NCBI RefSeq assembly: GCF_016405855.1
Contig: NZ_JAEFCA010000005.1
Coordinates: 248,001 to 312,000, forward strand
DNA from: Flavobacterium sp. IB48
GTDB lineage: Bacteria > Bacteroidota > Bacteroidia > Flavobacteriales > Flavobacteriaceae
Length of the DNA stretch: 64,000 nucleotides
Reading direction: 5' to 3'
Shown: positions 53,986-62,389 of the stretch, in pieces
Position numbering within the stretch: the stretch's first letter is position 1
How the letters are laid out: every line of letters begins with the position of its first letter
Program-made: the position numbers and the translations under genes
Notes under the pieces: model-generated
Told to the model about the DNA's origin: nothing
Databases searched by the model: none
The model's input: only the letters and a program-made list of their open reading frames with translations

Positions 53986-55032
53986 ATGGGACCAAGCTTT
54001 TTCAGACCTTACTTATTTACCGGATTACACATACTGAGCTGGGTATTATTAGGCTTTATAATGCTATTTTACATACCTTTAACTTGGAATGTAACACTAC
54101 CTGGTGTCTTCTGGCTCTGGCAAATGGTCTTATTGATTTTATTGATCATCATTTTTTATTCGAATGCAAGAATTATAGTTCCAAGAACCATTTTTAAAGA
54201 CAATACTTCTCCTTTTCTAGTTTGGGCTTTTATTACGATTTTTGTTATGCAGGTTATTGCATATTTTTATACTTCACAAACTGATCTTCACACCAAAATA
54301 AGTTTGATTCTAGGATTCAAAAAATATAAAAATCCTTATTTTGACAATTACGTTTTAATGCTTAGTTTACTTGTTTTAGGAATAAGCACAAGCTGGGCCA
54401 TGTTGCAATATTGGCAAAAAGCGGCTCAGCATAAGCAAAAATTAGAACAGGATAAAACGGCCGCAGAACTTGCTATGCTTAAGGCACAAATCAATCCGCA
54501 TTTTTTCTTTAACTCGCTTAATAGCATTTATTCACTTACTTATACTGATATTGAAGATTCTAGGAATGCGCTTCACACTTTGAGCCGTATGATGCGTTAT
54601 TTGCTTTACAGCACAGAAGAAAAAACAACGTTGCTGAAAGAAGCTGAATTTATGAGAGATTTCATTGCATTAATGAAACTTCGTGCCAACAGCAAATTGA
54701 CTATTATAACAGATATTCCTGAAAAAATACACGATTACCCAATTGTTCCGATGTTATTACTACCTTTAGTAGAAAATGCTTTTAAACATGGTGTTCATGC
54801 CACCGATAAAAGTGAAATTTACATTAAGCTTACGCAAAATGGAAGCGAGCTCGAATTTGAAGTTGAAAACACTTATTTCGAAAAAACAGCAGTTTCTGAT
54901 GTAGGCGGAATTGGTTTGACCAACACCAAACGAAGACTGCAATTGATTTATCCGAATCAGCATTTTATTTCTTTTGGAGTTACGGATCACGGAACATATA
55001 AAATTAAATTGAAGATAAATTTAGAGCAATGA
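53986..55032 (+). CDS. LytS/YehU-type membrane sensor histidine kinase
   Basis: The 348-residue protein has four N-terminal membrane segments (to about residue 150) and a coiled coil (WQKAAQHKQKLEQDKTAAEL). A His_kinase domain follows, with the phospho-acceptor His in AQINPHFFFNSLNSI, and an ATPase with LVENAFKHGV (N box) and GGIGLTNTKRRL (G box). Its stop overlaps the response regulator start by four bases (ATGA). The divergent efflux operon is a possible target. The signal is unknown; the short periplasmic loops suggest it senses the membrane itself. Confidence 0.92.
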   Translation: MGPSFFRPYLFTGLHILSWVLLGFIMLFYIPLTWNVTLPGVFWLWQMVLLILLIIIFYSNARIIVPRTIFKDNTSPFLVWAFITIFVMQVIAYFYTSQTDLHTKISLILGFKKYKNPYFDNYVLMLSLLVLGISTSWAMLQYWQKAAQHKQKLEQDKTAAELAMLKAQINPHFFFNSLNSIYSLTYTDIEDSRNALHTLSRMMRYLLYSTEEKTTLLKEAEFMRDFIALMKLRANSKLTIITDIPEKIHDYPIVPMLLLPLVENAFKHGVHATDKSEIYIKLTQNGSELEFEVENTYFEKTAVSDVGGIGLTNTKRRLQLIYPNQHFISFGVTDHGTYKIKLKINLEQ

Positions 55033-55760
55033 CAGTATTAAAATGTATAGCAGTAGATGACGAACCATTGGCTTTAAGACTGGTAGAAACCTTTATAGAG
55101 CAGACTCCGTTTTTAGAATTAATTACGACCTGCGACAATGCTGTCGATGCCATGGGACTTATCAGGGAAACAAAACCAGATCTTGTTTTTTTAGACATTA
55201 ATATGCCTAATTTAAGCGGAATGGAATTGGCAAGATTAATACAAGATCAGCCTGGACCTTTACCAAAAATTATTTTTACTACGGCTTACAATCATTATGC
55301 AATTGAAGGTTATAAAGTTAATGCGGTAGATTATCTTTTGAAGCCTTTTAGTTACGAAGAATTTTTGCGTGCTTCAAGCAAAGTTTTACAATTATCTGAA
55401 GAAGCCAATAATAACTTTAATACTATTGCTGCCGATGATGAATTTATCTTCTTGAAGGTAGAATATCAATGGGTTAGAATTTCGCTAAAAGATATTACGT
55501 ACATAGAAAGTTTAAAAGATTATGTAAAAGTACATCTTGAAGATTCGCAGAAAGCCTTAATGTCTCTTATTTCGCTTAAAGCTCTAGAAGAAAAACTTCC
55601 TTCTTCAAAATTCATGCGTGTACATCGTTCTTTCATTGTCTCATTAGATAAAATAAGTGCCATCAGTAAAAACTCCATTTTTATTGATAAAATAGAAATA
55701 ACGGTTGGCGAACAATATAAAGAAGCCTTTAAGACATTAGTCGATAAATGGCTGAAATAA
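55029..55760 (+). CDS. LytTR-family response regulator
   Basis: The 243-residue protein has a receiver domain with acidic pocket Asp10-Asp11, phospho-acceptor Asp56 in FLDINMP and Lys105 in LLKPF. A C-terminal LytTR DNA-binding domain (about 145-240) contains ITYIESLKDYVKVH and FMRVHRSFIVSLDKI. It is translationally coupled to the kinase gene. LytTR proteins bind pairs of imperfect direct repeats; none was identified with confidence in the divergent gap. Confidence 0.94.
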   Translation: MTVLKCIAVDDEPLALRLVETFIEQTPFLELITTCDNAVDAMGLIRETKPDLVFLDINMPNLSGMELARLIQDQPGPLPKIIFTTAYNHYAIEGYKVNAVDYLLKPFSYEEFLRASSKVLQLSEEANNNFNTIAADDEFIFLKVEYQWVRISLKDITYIESLKDYVKVHLEDSQKALMSLISLKALEEKLPSSKFMRVHRSFIVSLDKISAISKNSIFIDKIEITVGEQYKEAFKTLVDKWLK

Positions 55761-55784
55761 ATTTAGAATAAGAATTACAAAATC

Positions 55785-56078
55785 ATGGAAAAAAGATCAA
55801 ACAAATATTACTTAACATTAAGCCTTAAGGAATATGCAAATGGTGAAACCGAACCAGCAAAAGAACTCGGAATAGAATTTGATAATCACGATGAAATCTT
55901 TGGAATTATTGAAAGAATAAAGTCTAAAAACATTTTCGCAAACGAATCTGAAGCTGTTCAGTTTGCTTTAGGATTAAAATTATTCAGCGAAATCAAAATA
56001 AAAAATCGCAAAAATCCTCTTTTTGACGAACTAAATGAAGTTTTTCCAGTCTTCATGAAAAAACTAAAAAGCCTTTAA
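55785..56078 (+). CDS. DUF3861-type small protein
   Basis: The 97-residue cytoplasmic protein matches the DUF3861 pattern I recall: FDNHDEIFGIIERIKS, AVQFALGLKLFSE and KNRKNPLFDELNEVFPVFM. Its function is unknown. It is 24 bases after the LytTR gene, probably in the same transcript. The stem GCCTTTAAA/TTTAAAGGC overlaps its stop codon (56070-56095) and may be a weak terminator. Confidence 0.8.
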   Translation: MEKRSNKYYLTLSLKEYANGETEPAKELGIEFDNHDEIFGIIERIKSKNIFANESEAVQFALGLKLFSEIKIKNRKNPLFDELNEVFPVFMKKLKSL

Positions 56079-56100
56079 AAATACCTTTAAAGGCAAGACC

Positions 56101-56301
56101 TCAGCTTAATACTTCTTGAATTTTAGAACGTTAAATTTCTGCTAAGAAAAGAACAAACCCTTGTTTTGTGGCAATATTTTGTAACAATTTTCCGTTCCAA
56201 TAAGGCATGTCCCACTAAATGCTTTCCAAAAGAAGTTTAATTTCTGTTTTTTGAAATTCATCTGCTTCATAAAAAATGGCGTCAGCATTTAGGCATTCTT
56301 A
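56101..56301 (-). pseudogene. Decayed gene remnant
   Basis: One minus-strand frame reads ECLNADAIFYEADEFQKTEI then KLLLESI, then a stop (56215-56217). In the same frame WDMPYWNGKLLQNIATK then QGFVLFLAEI follow, a second stop (56131-56133), then RSKIQEVLS and a third stop. The composition is protein-like and the frame is kept, but stops interrupt it and no start is seen. It lies in the 305-base gap before the sugar dehydrogenase gene, which otherwise holds nothing recognised. The parent family was not identified. Confidence 0.5.
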
Positions 56302-56423
56302 ATTGAAAATAAAACGGAGTATTCGCTCGAAATTAACCATTTCGATTTTTAATGAATCTCTATTCTTTCTAGAAATGTTCGGTAATGCAAAAATTTATTT
56401 TTAACCACCAAAATGAAAGCATT

Positions 56424-57653
56424 ATGATAATTCGAAAAAGTATATTTCTTCTTGCTGGAGTTCTAGCGTTGAACAGCTGTTCTAATAACGACAATACTGA
56501 AGGAGGCACAGATCCAGGACCAACAGGACCTCCAGTAGAAACTGGAACCGCAAACACTACTTATAAACCAGCATTTTCTGGACAAACACGAGCAGGAAGC
56601 ATTCAAACAACCACCGAGGTTGAATCTAAAGTAATCACCAACGGTTTAAGCGCTCCTTGGGGAGTTGCCTATCTTCCTGACGGACGTCTTTTGGTAACCG
56701 AAAAGGCAGGAAAAATAAAAATCGTAACTCAAGCAGGCGTTATCAGCAATGCCTTAACTGGCGTTCCTGCTGTTAATCCAGATAGTCAAGGTGGTTTATT
56801 AGGAATATGCCTTGATCCTGCATATACTACTAACCGAATGATTTATTGGGCTTTTTCTGAAGTTGTTGCAGGCGGAAATATTACCGCTGTAGCGAAAGGT
56901 AGAATTTCAGACAACGAAACAGCTATCGAAAATGTAACGGTTATTTATCGTTCAAATACACCAAACGCTAGCACATTACACTACGGAGGCCGAGTTTTAT
57001 TTGACAAAACAGGAAATCTCTTTGTAAGCATTGGCGAAAGATCTGTATTAGAAACACGTCCTTTAGCACAATCTGTTACCAGCAGTTTGGGAAAAGTTGT
57101 TCGCATTACAACAAGCGGACAAGCAGCGCCAGGAAATCCTTCTTTTACACAAACGGGAGCTTTACCAGAACTTTATAGCATTGGACACAGAAATCCGCAG
57201 GGATTGGCAATTCATCCAACTACGGGCGAATTATGGCAAAGCGAACATGGTCCGAGAGGTGGTGACGAAATTAATAGAATTACAGGCGGAGCAAATTACG
57301 GCTGGCCAACAATTACTTACGGAATCGAATATAGTGGTACGAAAATTGGAGAAGGAATTACGCAACAAACTGGAATGGAACAACCTGTCTATTACTGGGA
57401 TCCTGTAGTGTCACCAAGCGGAATGACTTTCTACGCTGGAAACCGTGTTCCCGAATGGCAAAACAATCTTTTTATTGGTGCTTTGAGCGGTATGCATATT
57501 GTGCGTTTAGCTTTTAAAGACAATAAAGTAGCCGGAGAAGAAAGATTATTGGCTGGAGAAGGGCAAAGATTTAGAGATATTACTCAAGGAAAAGATGAAG
57601 CATTATACGCCGTTACCGATCAAGGAAGACTTTATAGAATAGATAAAAAGTAA
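56424..57653 (+). CDS. PQQ-dependent aldose sugar dehydrogenase-like lipoprotein
   Basis: The 409-residue protein (ATG at 56424) has a lipoprotein signal with cysteine in VLALNSC, a Gly/Pro/Thr-rich linker (about 25-60) and a six-bladed beta-propeller of the soluble glucose dehydrogenase family. Motifs include APWGVAYLPDGRLLVTEKAGKI, GHRNPQGLAIHP, SEHGPRGGDEINRI and GWPTITYGIEY. These match the YliI/Asd aldose dehydrogenases that use PQQ and calcium. An upstream ATG at 56385 would bury the signal peptide and is rejected. A strong terminator follows at 57679. Confidence 0.88.
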   Translation: MIIRKSIFLLAGVLALNSCSNNDNTEGGTDPGPTGPPVETGTANTTYKPAFSGQTRAGSIQTTTEVESKVITNGLSAPWGVAYLPDGRLLVTEKAGKIKIVTQAGVISNALTGVPAVNPDSQGGLLGICLDPAYTTNRMIYWAFSEVVAGGNITAVAKGRISDNETAIENVTVIYRSNTPNASTLHYGGRVLFDKTGNLFVSIGERSVLETRPLAQSVTSSLGKVVRITTSGQAAPGNPSFTQTGALPELYSIGHRNPQGLAIHPTTGELWQSEHGPRGGDEINRITGGANYGWPTITYGIEYSGTKIGEGITQQTGMEQPVYYWDPVVSPSGMTFYAGNRVPEWQNNLFIGALSGMHIVRLAFKDNKVAGEERLLAGEGQRFRDITQGKDEALYAVTDQGRLYRIDKK

Positions 57654-57678
57654 ACTTGTTCATTATACATGCCAAAAG

Positions 57679-57702
57679 AAACGCCCCAAATATGGGGCGT
57701 TT
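57679..57702 (+). terminator. Intrinsic terminator after the sugar dehydrogenase gene
   Basis: A 9-base stem AAACGCCCC/GGGGCGTTT with a 6-base loop, followed by a T-rich run (TTGTATTTTATTATTTTTTT). It is 25 bases after the stop codon. Confidence 0.9.
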
Positions 57703-57720
57703 GTATTTTATTATTTTTTT

Positions 57721-57812
57721 GTTTCAGGTTTCAGGTTTCAGGTTTCAGGTTCCAAGTTAAACGCAACGGAATAAAACATGAAACTTGAAACTTGAAACTT
57801 GAAACCTGAAAC
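57721..57812. repeat. TTTCAGG/CTTGAAA short tandem repeats in inverted arrangement
   Basis: The left half is a tandem run of GTTTCAG-type heptamers; the right half is a run of GAAACTT/GAAACCT heptamers on the opposite sense. They lie between convergent genes and can fold into a long hairpin. Confidence 0.7.
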
Positions 57813-57819
57813 AAAACAA

Positions 57820-58434
57820 TTAAGCTTTAGCTTTTCTTTTTACTGTACAGCCAATTTCTTTAGTTTGTGTAATTGCTGGTTTTTGTCCGCTTTTTAATGA
57901 TGCAATAACCTCTTCTGCATATTTTGTTTTTTGCGGATTATTTCCTTCTGGATCATTATCAATTGCTCCTACATATTCTACAACATTTCCTTTTGCCGTT
58001 TTAGAAACGATAAAGATGTGAGGCGTACGTTTTGCTCCATATTCATCGGTAATTTTTTGCCCTGGATCAAATAAGTATGGGAACGGATATTTCTTGTCTT
58101 TTGCCAAATCTTGCATTTTAGCAAAAGTATCTGCTGTAGATGCCTCAGGATCATTTGGATTAATTGCAATTACAGGATACCCTTGCGGTTTGAATTTTTT
58201 ATCCAAATCGATAATTCTTTGCTCGTATCCTACTGCGTAAGGACAAGTATTGCAAGTAAAAACAACAATATATCCTTTTGCATCTTTAAAAGTTCCAAAA
58301 GAAACGTCTTTGTTGTCCACGTTTTTCAGTTTGAAATCTGGTGCTGCGTCGCCCGCTTTTAGTGTTACGCCACTTTGTGCATGCGAAAGAAAAGCAGAAA
58401 ATGCTAATGCTAGTAATAAGATTATTTTTTTCAT
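57820..58434 (-). CDS. Periplasmic redoxin (thioredoxin-fold), CNTCP active site
   Basis: The 204-residue protein has a signal peptide (SAFLSHAQ) and an AhpC/TSA-like thioredoxin fold. It begins AGDAAPDFKLKNVDNKDVSF, with active-site cysteines in VFTCNTCPYAVGYE. A helix-rich insert and IKNVDxK-type segments fit the thioredoxin-family proteins seen in Bacteroidota. A cysteine near the C-terminus (EIGCTVKRK) could be a third redox residue. It is six bases downstream of the TlpA-like gene, so both act together in periplasmic thiol chemistry. Confidence 0.82.
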   Translation of the reverse strand: MKKIILLLALAFSAFLSHAQSGVTLKAGDAAPDFKLKNVDNKDVSFGTFKDAKGYIVVFTCNTCPYAVGYEQRIIDLDKKFKPQGYPVIAINPNDPEASTADTFAKMQDLAKDKKYPFPYLFDPGQKITDEYGAKRTPHIFIVSKTAKGNVVEYVGAIDNDPEGNNPQKTKYAEEVIASLKSGQKPAITQTKEIGCTVKRKAKA

Positions 58435-58440
58435 AATGGT

Positions 58441-58917
58441 TTACAGTTTTTTATATTCAGTTAATAATTGTTCGTAGGTAAATTCACTTTCGACAAATTT
58501 TCGTTTATCATTTTTAATAAAAAGCGTTGCCGGAATACTTCCAGACCAACTTGGATCTATTCTGTCAATAAATTCTTGAGGATTACTTTCGTTTAAAAGA
58601 AAAACTTCATTTTTTAGATTTTTCCTTTTTACAAACGGAATCACATTTGAAGTTAGTTTCGATTTAAAATCTAGGCTAACTAACAAAACAGCCAATTTTT
58701 CTGATTTATACTCTGCTCCTAATTTCTCAAAATGTGGCAGTTCTTTTATACAAGGCGCACACCAAGTCGCCCAAAAGTTAACGACGTAAGTACTGTCTTT
58801 CCCATTTTTGATTCTCTCATTAAGCTGATTGATATTTATCAGTTTCACATTCTGACTATAAGCCGAAACGGAAATAATACCGAATAAAAATAGATAGAAA
58901 AAAGGCTTTATTTTCAT
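58441..58917 (-). CDS. TlpA-like thioredoxin
   Basis: The 158-residue protein has an N-terminal signal or anchor (FYLFLFGIISVSAYSQ) and a thioredoxin fold. The active site is WATWCAPCIKELP (about 49-61), and the conserved cis-proline block is SGSIPATLFI. TlpA/ResA proteins reduce disulfides outside the cytoplasm, often for cytochrome or respiratory enzyme assembly. It is directly upstream of the other redoxin gene in the same operon. Confidence 0.87.
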   Translation of the reverse strand: MKIKPFFYLFLFGIISVSAYSQNVKLININQLNERIKNGKDSTYVVNFWATWCAPCIKELPHFEKLGAEYKSEKLAVLLVSLDFKSKLTSNVIPFVKRKNLKNEVFLLNESNPQEFIDRIDPSWSGSIPATLFIKNDKRKFVESEFTYEQLLTEYKKL

Positions 58918-59036
58918 GAGAAGAATGCTTTAGAATTAATTTGTTTCCTACAAATATAAAATAATGATAAATTAGTTTTTGTTAATGAAAGTTTAATGAG
59001 TGTTCTAAGCTGCTGAGTGACTAAGATTCTAAGATC

Positions 59037-59684
59037 CTAAGTTCTCTTCAAAATCTTATTCAATTTCGTCACATCCTCTTTATAGCGCGGGTAATCAGTT
59101 ATATTTCTTACGCTGTGATTTTCGGTATTTGTCAATCCGATATCTTTTATTTCTACAAAAGGAGACTGTATTACTAATCCATTTAAAATACAGTTTGAGA
59201 TATATTCTGAATGTGCTTCAAACTTTGGAATTGCGTTTAAATGTTTTACAATTATGGGTTTTAAAACAGCTTTTTCATTTTCTTGTATTCCTGTCATTGG
59301 AAGAAAAAGAAGAAACAGATTAGGATATTTTTCAAAAGCCAATAATTCATCCAAAGTAAAAAACCAAGCTTCAAAATGTCCTCCTAAATTGCCGATGTAA
59401 ATATCATTAAGAAAAAAATTGATTTCATATTCGGCAAATTCAATTGCGTAATTTAAATTATCATTTATTTTGCCCGCAACATATCTGGGATTTTCTTCAA
59501 TATCATTCTGATTAAAAAACTTCCATTCCCATTCATAAGCTTCAGTTTCATTAGTTTCCACAACTTCCAAAACCTCATCAATATTTATTTCTTCTTTTTC
59601 ATCATAGCCTCTTGACCAACAGAAATAATACTTCCAGAAAAAAGTGTTATTGTTGAGTTCATCGATTTGTATTTGTCTATTCAT
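59037..59684 (-). CDS. Acidic hypothetical protein, immunity-like
   Basis: The 215-residue cytoplasmic protein has no signal peptide and is rich in Glu, Asp, Asn and aromatic residues (EEINIDEVLEVVETNETEAYEWEWKFF). It has no motif I recognise. Small acidic orphan proteins like this, next to a SUKH protein, are commonly immunity proteins of polymorphic toxins. Its start overlaps the upstream PTH2-like gene by four bases, so the two are co-translated. No toxin gene is nearby. The role is inferred from context. Confidence 0.55.
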   Translation of the reverse strand: MNRQIQIDELNNNTFFWKYYFCWSRGYDEKEEINIDEVLEVVETNETEAYEWEWKFFNQNDIEENPRYVAGKINDNLNYAIEFAEYEINFFLNDIYIGNLGGHFEAWFFTLDELLAFEKYPNLFLLFLPMTGIQENEKAVLKPIIVKHLNAIPKFEAHSEYISNCILNGLVIQSPFVEIKDIGLTNTENHSVRNITDYPRYKEDVTKLNKILKRT

Positions 59685-60004
59685 AATTGCAAATTATCCT
59701 GAGGAGTCCACATTCTAAAAAATTTAAACATTTTGGAGTATTCTTCCCGTGGTACAAATGCGATACAAATTTCTCGGTTATCTAATGCAGACTCGGTTAA
59801 AATAATATTATCCGGTTCTTTTCCTGCATTTACAAATTCCTTCTCAGAAACTACGCACACCACTTTTTTAAATATTCCGTTTATCCACATCTGCATATTT
59901 TCGTTTTGTTCAAATTTTCTAAAACAGGCCAAAGAAGCATGCGCAGTTATTACCGGAACCAATTTGTCCGGAACGTCCTGTTTTACTAAAATGTACATTT
60001 TCAT
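59681..60004 (-). CDS. Peptidyl-tRNA hydrolase PTH2-like small protein
   Basis: The 107-residue protein resembles the PTH2 fold. It starts with YILVKQDVPDKLVPVITAHASLACF, comparable to the strand-helix unit of PTH2 with its conserved Lys and His-Ala, and has VVCVVSEKEFVNAG and REICIAFVP as later strands. Canonical PTH2 is about 115-120 residues and recycles peptidyl-tRNA. This version is divergent and coupled to the acidic protein gene, so a specialised or toxin-related role is possible. Confidence 0.6.
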   Translation of the reverse strand: MKMYILVKQDVPDKLVPVITAHASLACFRKFEQNENMQMWINGIFKKVVCVVSEKEFVNAGKEPDNIILTESALDNREICIAFVPREEYSKMFKFFRMWTPQDNLQL

Positions 60005-60098
60005 ACTAAATCTTATTTTCTTTTTGAGTATTATATCAATTCAATGATGTTTCCAACGGCTTCTTTATCTGATAACAGATCATAAACTATTGAATTTA

Positions 60099-61448
60099 TC
60101 AGAACAACTTTTCGAATATTATTTTTTGTCTGTCTGATAATTGTTTGGCGATTTTACCATAATCTTTACTTTGTCCAAACGTAGTATACATCACACCTTC
60201 CCAGCAATAATCTGCCATTTCCTGAACATTAGTCCCACTTTCTGAATATTCTTTTAAATCTTCTTCTGTAAAATAATACGAAACAAAATTCTCTTTACTA
60301 TCCAATAATAACTTCAAGCTATTTTCATTTGTAAAATAAGAAATGAAAGCTTTATTATGCGGATGTTCTTGCATGGATAAAACAGCATTGATATAAACTT
60401 TTATTGATTTTTCGTTTATTCCGAATTTCTCCAGAAACACTGGTGTAAATTTCTGTTGAATAGACTGATGTTCCCCATCTATTGTTTGATAATAATCGAT
60501 CAGCGTATCAAAATATTTTTCATCTTGTAATCCTAAAGCAAAAACAGCAAAAGTTGAGGGCATAGCACAATTTTCAGCTTCAAGATTGGTGTACCATTCG
60601 TATTTCTTTTTTGTAAGAGCAATATATTCTAAAATGCTTTTATGCAGATTTGGATATTCTACCGCTCCAGCAAAAAAATAATTCTGTCCGCATTTTGGAA
60701 GTCCTTTTACAGGAAGTAATTCTTTTGTTTTGGACGAAAAACTAATTTCAAAGCTTTTAGGAAAATCAGATTTTAGAAGATTGTTAACGAAGTTTAATGC
60801 TTTTTCGTAACTTTCTTCTGTTTCGGTAATCAGTTTAAGACTTATTTTAGCAAAAACATCATTTGCTTTACCCACAAAATCTTTGTCTTTGTATTCTGTC
60901 AGCTCTTTTGAAAGTTTTCCTGTTCCGTACTTTTTAAGTTGTTCTACTTCGTCAGAACCTAATTCCGTTACGACATCAAAATACTCATTTGCTGTAACTG
61001 TGGCGTAACTTGGTCCATATTTTATATGAGAAACAGCAATATAACATATAAAGCTCAGAAGTTCTTTTTGTTCTTCTGTCAATATAGGTTTCGGAAGTTC
61101 TTCTTTTGTTTTGGGTATAAAAATCTTGTATTTACCTTTTTTTACTCTTTCAAAACTATTAAAAACCAATTCTTCAGCTTGCAACCCTAATGTATAACGG
61201 TAGCTATCGAATCCGTTAAGTTTTCTAAGTTTTTCAACAAACGAAATGTAAAACTCTTTTGAAAAAGGTCTCGTCTGGAAAAAATATTCAATTATGGGAG
61301 ATAACAGAAATTTTTCACCCGAATCTAATACATACGGATTTGGATATGCTTTATCAATTTTAACGGTATTATTATCAATCGCTTCAATGAATTTTTCTAA
61401 AAGCGCTTCGTTACCTTCTATTTTTACTAAATAATTTAATTCTCTCAT
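60099..61448 (-). CDS. Uncharacterised 449-residue cytoplasmic protein
   Basis: There is no signal peptide or membrane segment. The sequence is predominantly helical by composition, with segments such as EEQKELLSFICYIAVSHIKYG, AEELVFNSFERVKKGKYKIF and PKCGQNYFFAGAVEYPNLH. I do not recognise the family. It is 31 bases downstream of the SUKH-type gene on the same strand and upstream of the PTH2-like gene, so it is probably part of one accessory operon. An immunity or phage-defence accessory role would fit the neighbourhood but nothing in the sequence proves it. Confidence 0.6.
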   Translation of the reverse strand: MRELNYLVKIEGNEALLEKFIEAIDNNTVKIDKAYPNPYVLDSGEKFLLSPIIEYFFQTRPFSKEFYISFVEKLRKLNGFDSYRYTLGLQAEELVFNSFERVKKGKYKIFIPKTKEELPKPILTEEQKELLSFICYIAVSHIKYGPSYATVTANEYFDVVTELGSDEVEQLKKYGTGKLSKELTEYKDKDFVGKANDVFAKISLKLITETEESYEKALNFVNNLLKSDFPKSFEISFSSKTKELLPVKGLPKCGQNYFFAGAVEYPNLHKSILEYIALTKKKYEWYTNLEAENCAMPSTFAVFALGLQDEKYFDTLIDYYQTIDGEHQSIQQKFTPVFLEKFGINEKSIKVYINAVLSMQEHPHNKAFISYFTNENSLKLLLDSKENFVSYYFTEEDLKEYSESGTNVQEMADYCWEGVMYTTFGQSKDYGKIAKQLSDRQKIIFEKLF

Positions 61449-61479
61449 TCTCTATTTTATTGTCACATTTTTAATTTGA

Positions 61480-62178
61480 TTATTCTTCATCCTCCTCATC
61501 ATATTCTTCATCATCATAAGAAAGATAGGACCAATCTATGCACATATTATCCAAAACAGCATCAAATCGTTCCTGATCGCTTGATCCGATAAAAGCTCCT
61601 GTACAATTGTTTTCCTGATCGAATGACAAACTGATCACCTCATAAAAATCATCCGTATATACTTTTTGATTTTCTCTGCTGATGTTAGGAACAAGCGTAT
61701 AATTCTCTTCTATAAACTTTACAATTTGCAGGTCAATTTCTCCCAAGTAATTTCCATTAAATTGAAGTCCGCCCAAAGTACCGTTGAAAACAGCCATTAG
61801 CAAAAAAAAGTCTTCTATTGTCTCCGTTTCAATCTCCCAATCCGATTTTTCTATTGTGTCGTAATTACCATATACTGGTGAATTATCCTGTGATAGATCT
61901 TCCTTTTTAATTCCCCAAAAAGCTACGTTTTGATTTTCTTCATAAAAAACCAAAAAATCATCATCAGAAAATCCAATTTCATTTTCAGGTTTCAAAAGTC
62001 TGTTAAAGGAGTAATTAAGGTTTTCCTCATTTCCTAGTTCTAAGTAATATTCTTTGAGTTTTGAAGGAAGATTTACATTTAATGTTTTCTCTAAGTTGAG
62101 AATTTGATCTTCTGAAAATCCGTAGTTTTCATTTTCAGACAGGTTATAAAGGCGTTTAATTTTTTGAATATAATTCAT
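61480..62178 (-). CDS. SMI1/KNR4 (SUKH) family protein, probable immunity protein
   Basis: The 232-residue protein starts with the SUKH unit. A helix and the motif GFSEDQILNLEKTLNVNLPSKLKEYYLELGN (the LP..Y...L core) are followed by a beta-rich middle (DDFLVFYEENQNVAFWGIKK). The C-terminus is a highly acidic tail (YDDEEYDEEDEE). SUKH proteins are known as immunity proteins against contact-dependent toxins in bacteria. It is the first gene of the leftward accessory group. No toxin is adjacent, so it may be an orphan immunity gene. Confidence 0.78.
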   Translation of the reverse strand: MNYIQKIKRLYNLSENENYGFSEDQILNLEKTLNVNLPSKLKEYYLELGNEENLNYSFNRLLKPENEIGFSDDDFLVFYEENQNVAFWGIKKEDLSQDNSPVYGNYDTIEKSDWEIETETIEDFFLLMAVFNGTLGGLQFNGNYLGEIDLQIVKFIEENYTLVPNISRENQKVYTDDFYEVISLSFDQENNCTGAFIGSSDQERFDAVLDNMCIDWSYLSYDDEEYDEEDEE

Positions 62179-62389
62179 GTTAGGCTTCTATTTTTAGGAA
62201 GTCAAAAATAAACAATTAATTACAAGCCTGCAATTACTTTATAGTGATAATCCTACTTTTCCGAAAAAGCAATTTCCGAAAATTAAGGTGTATTTTCTAG
62301 TCATGTTTTTTTGACTAATTGACTCGCTATGATTTTCGGCTCAACTTTGCAACATATTCATAAATCCGAGAGTACCTTTTAAAACTATT

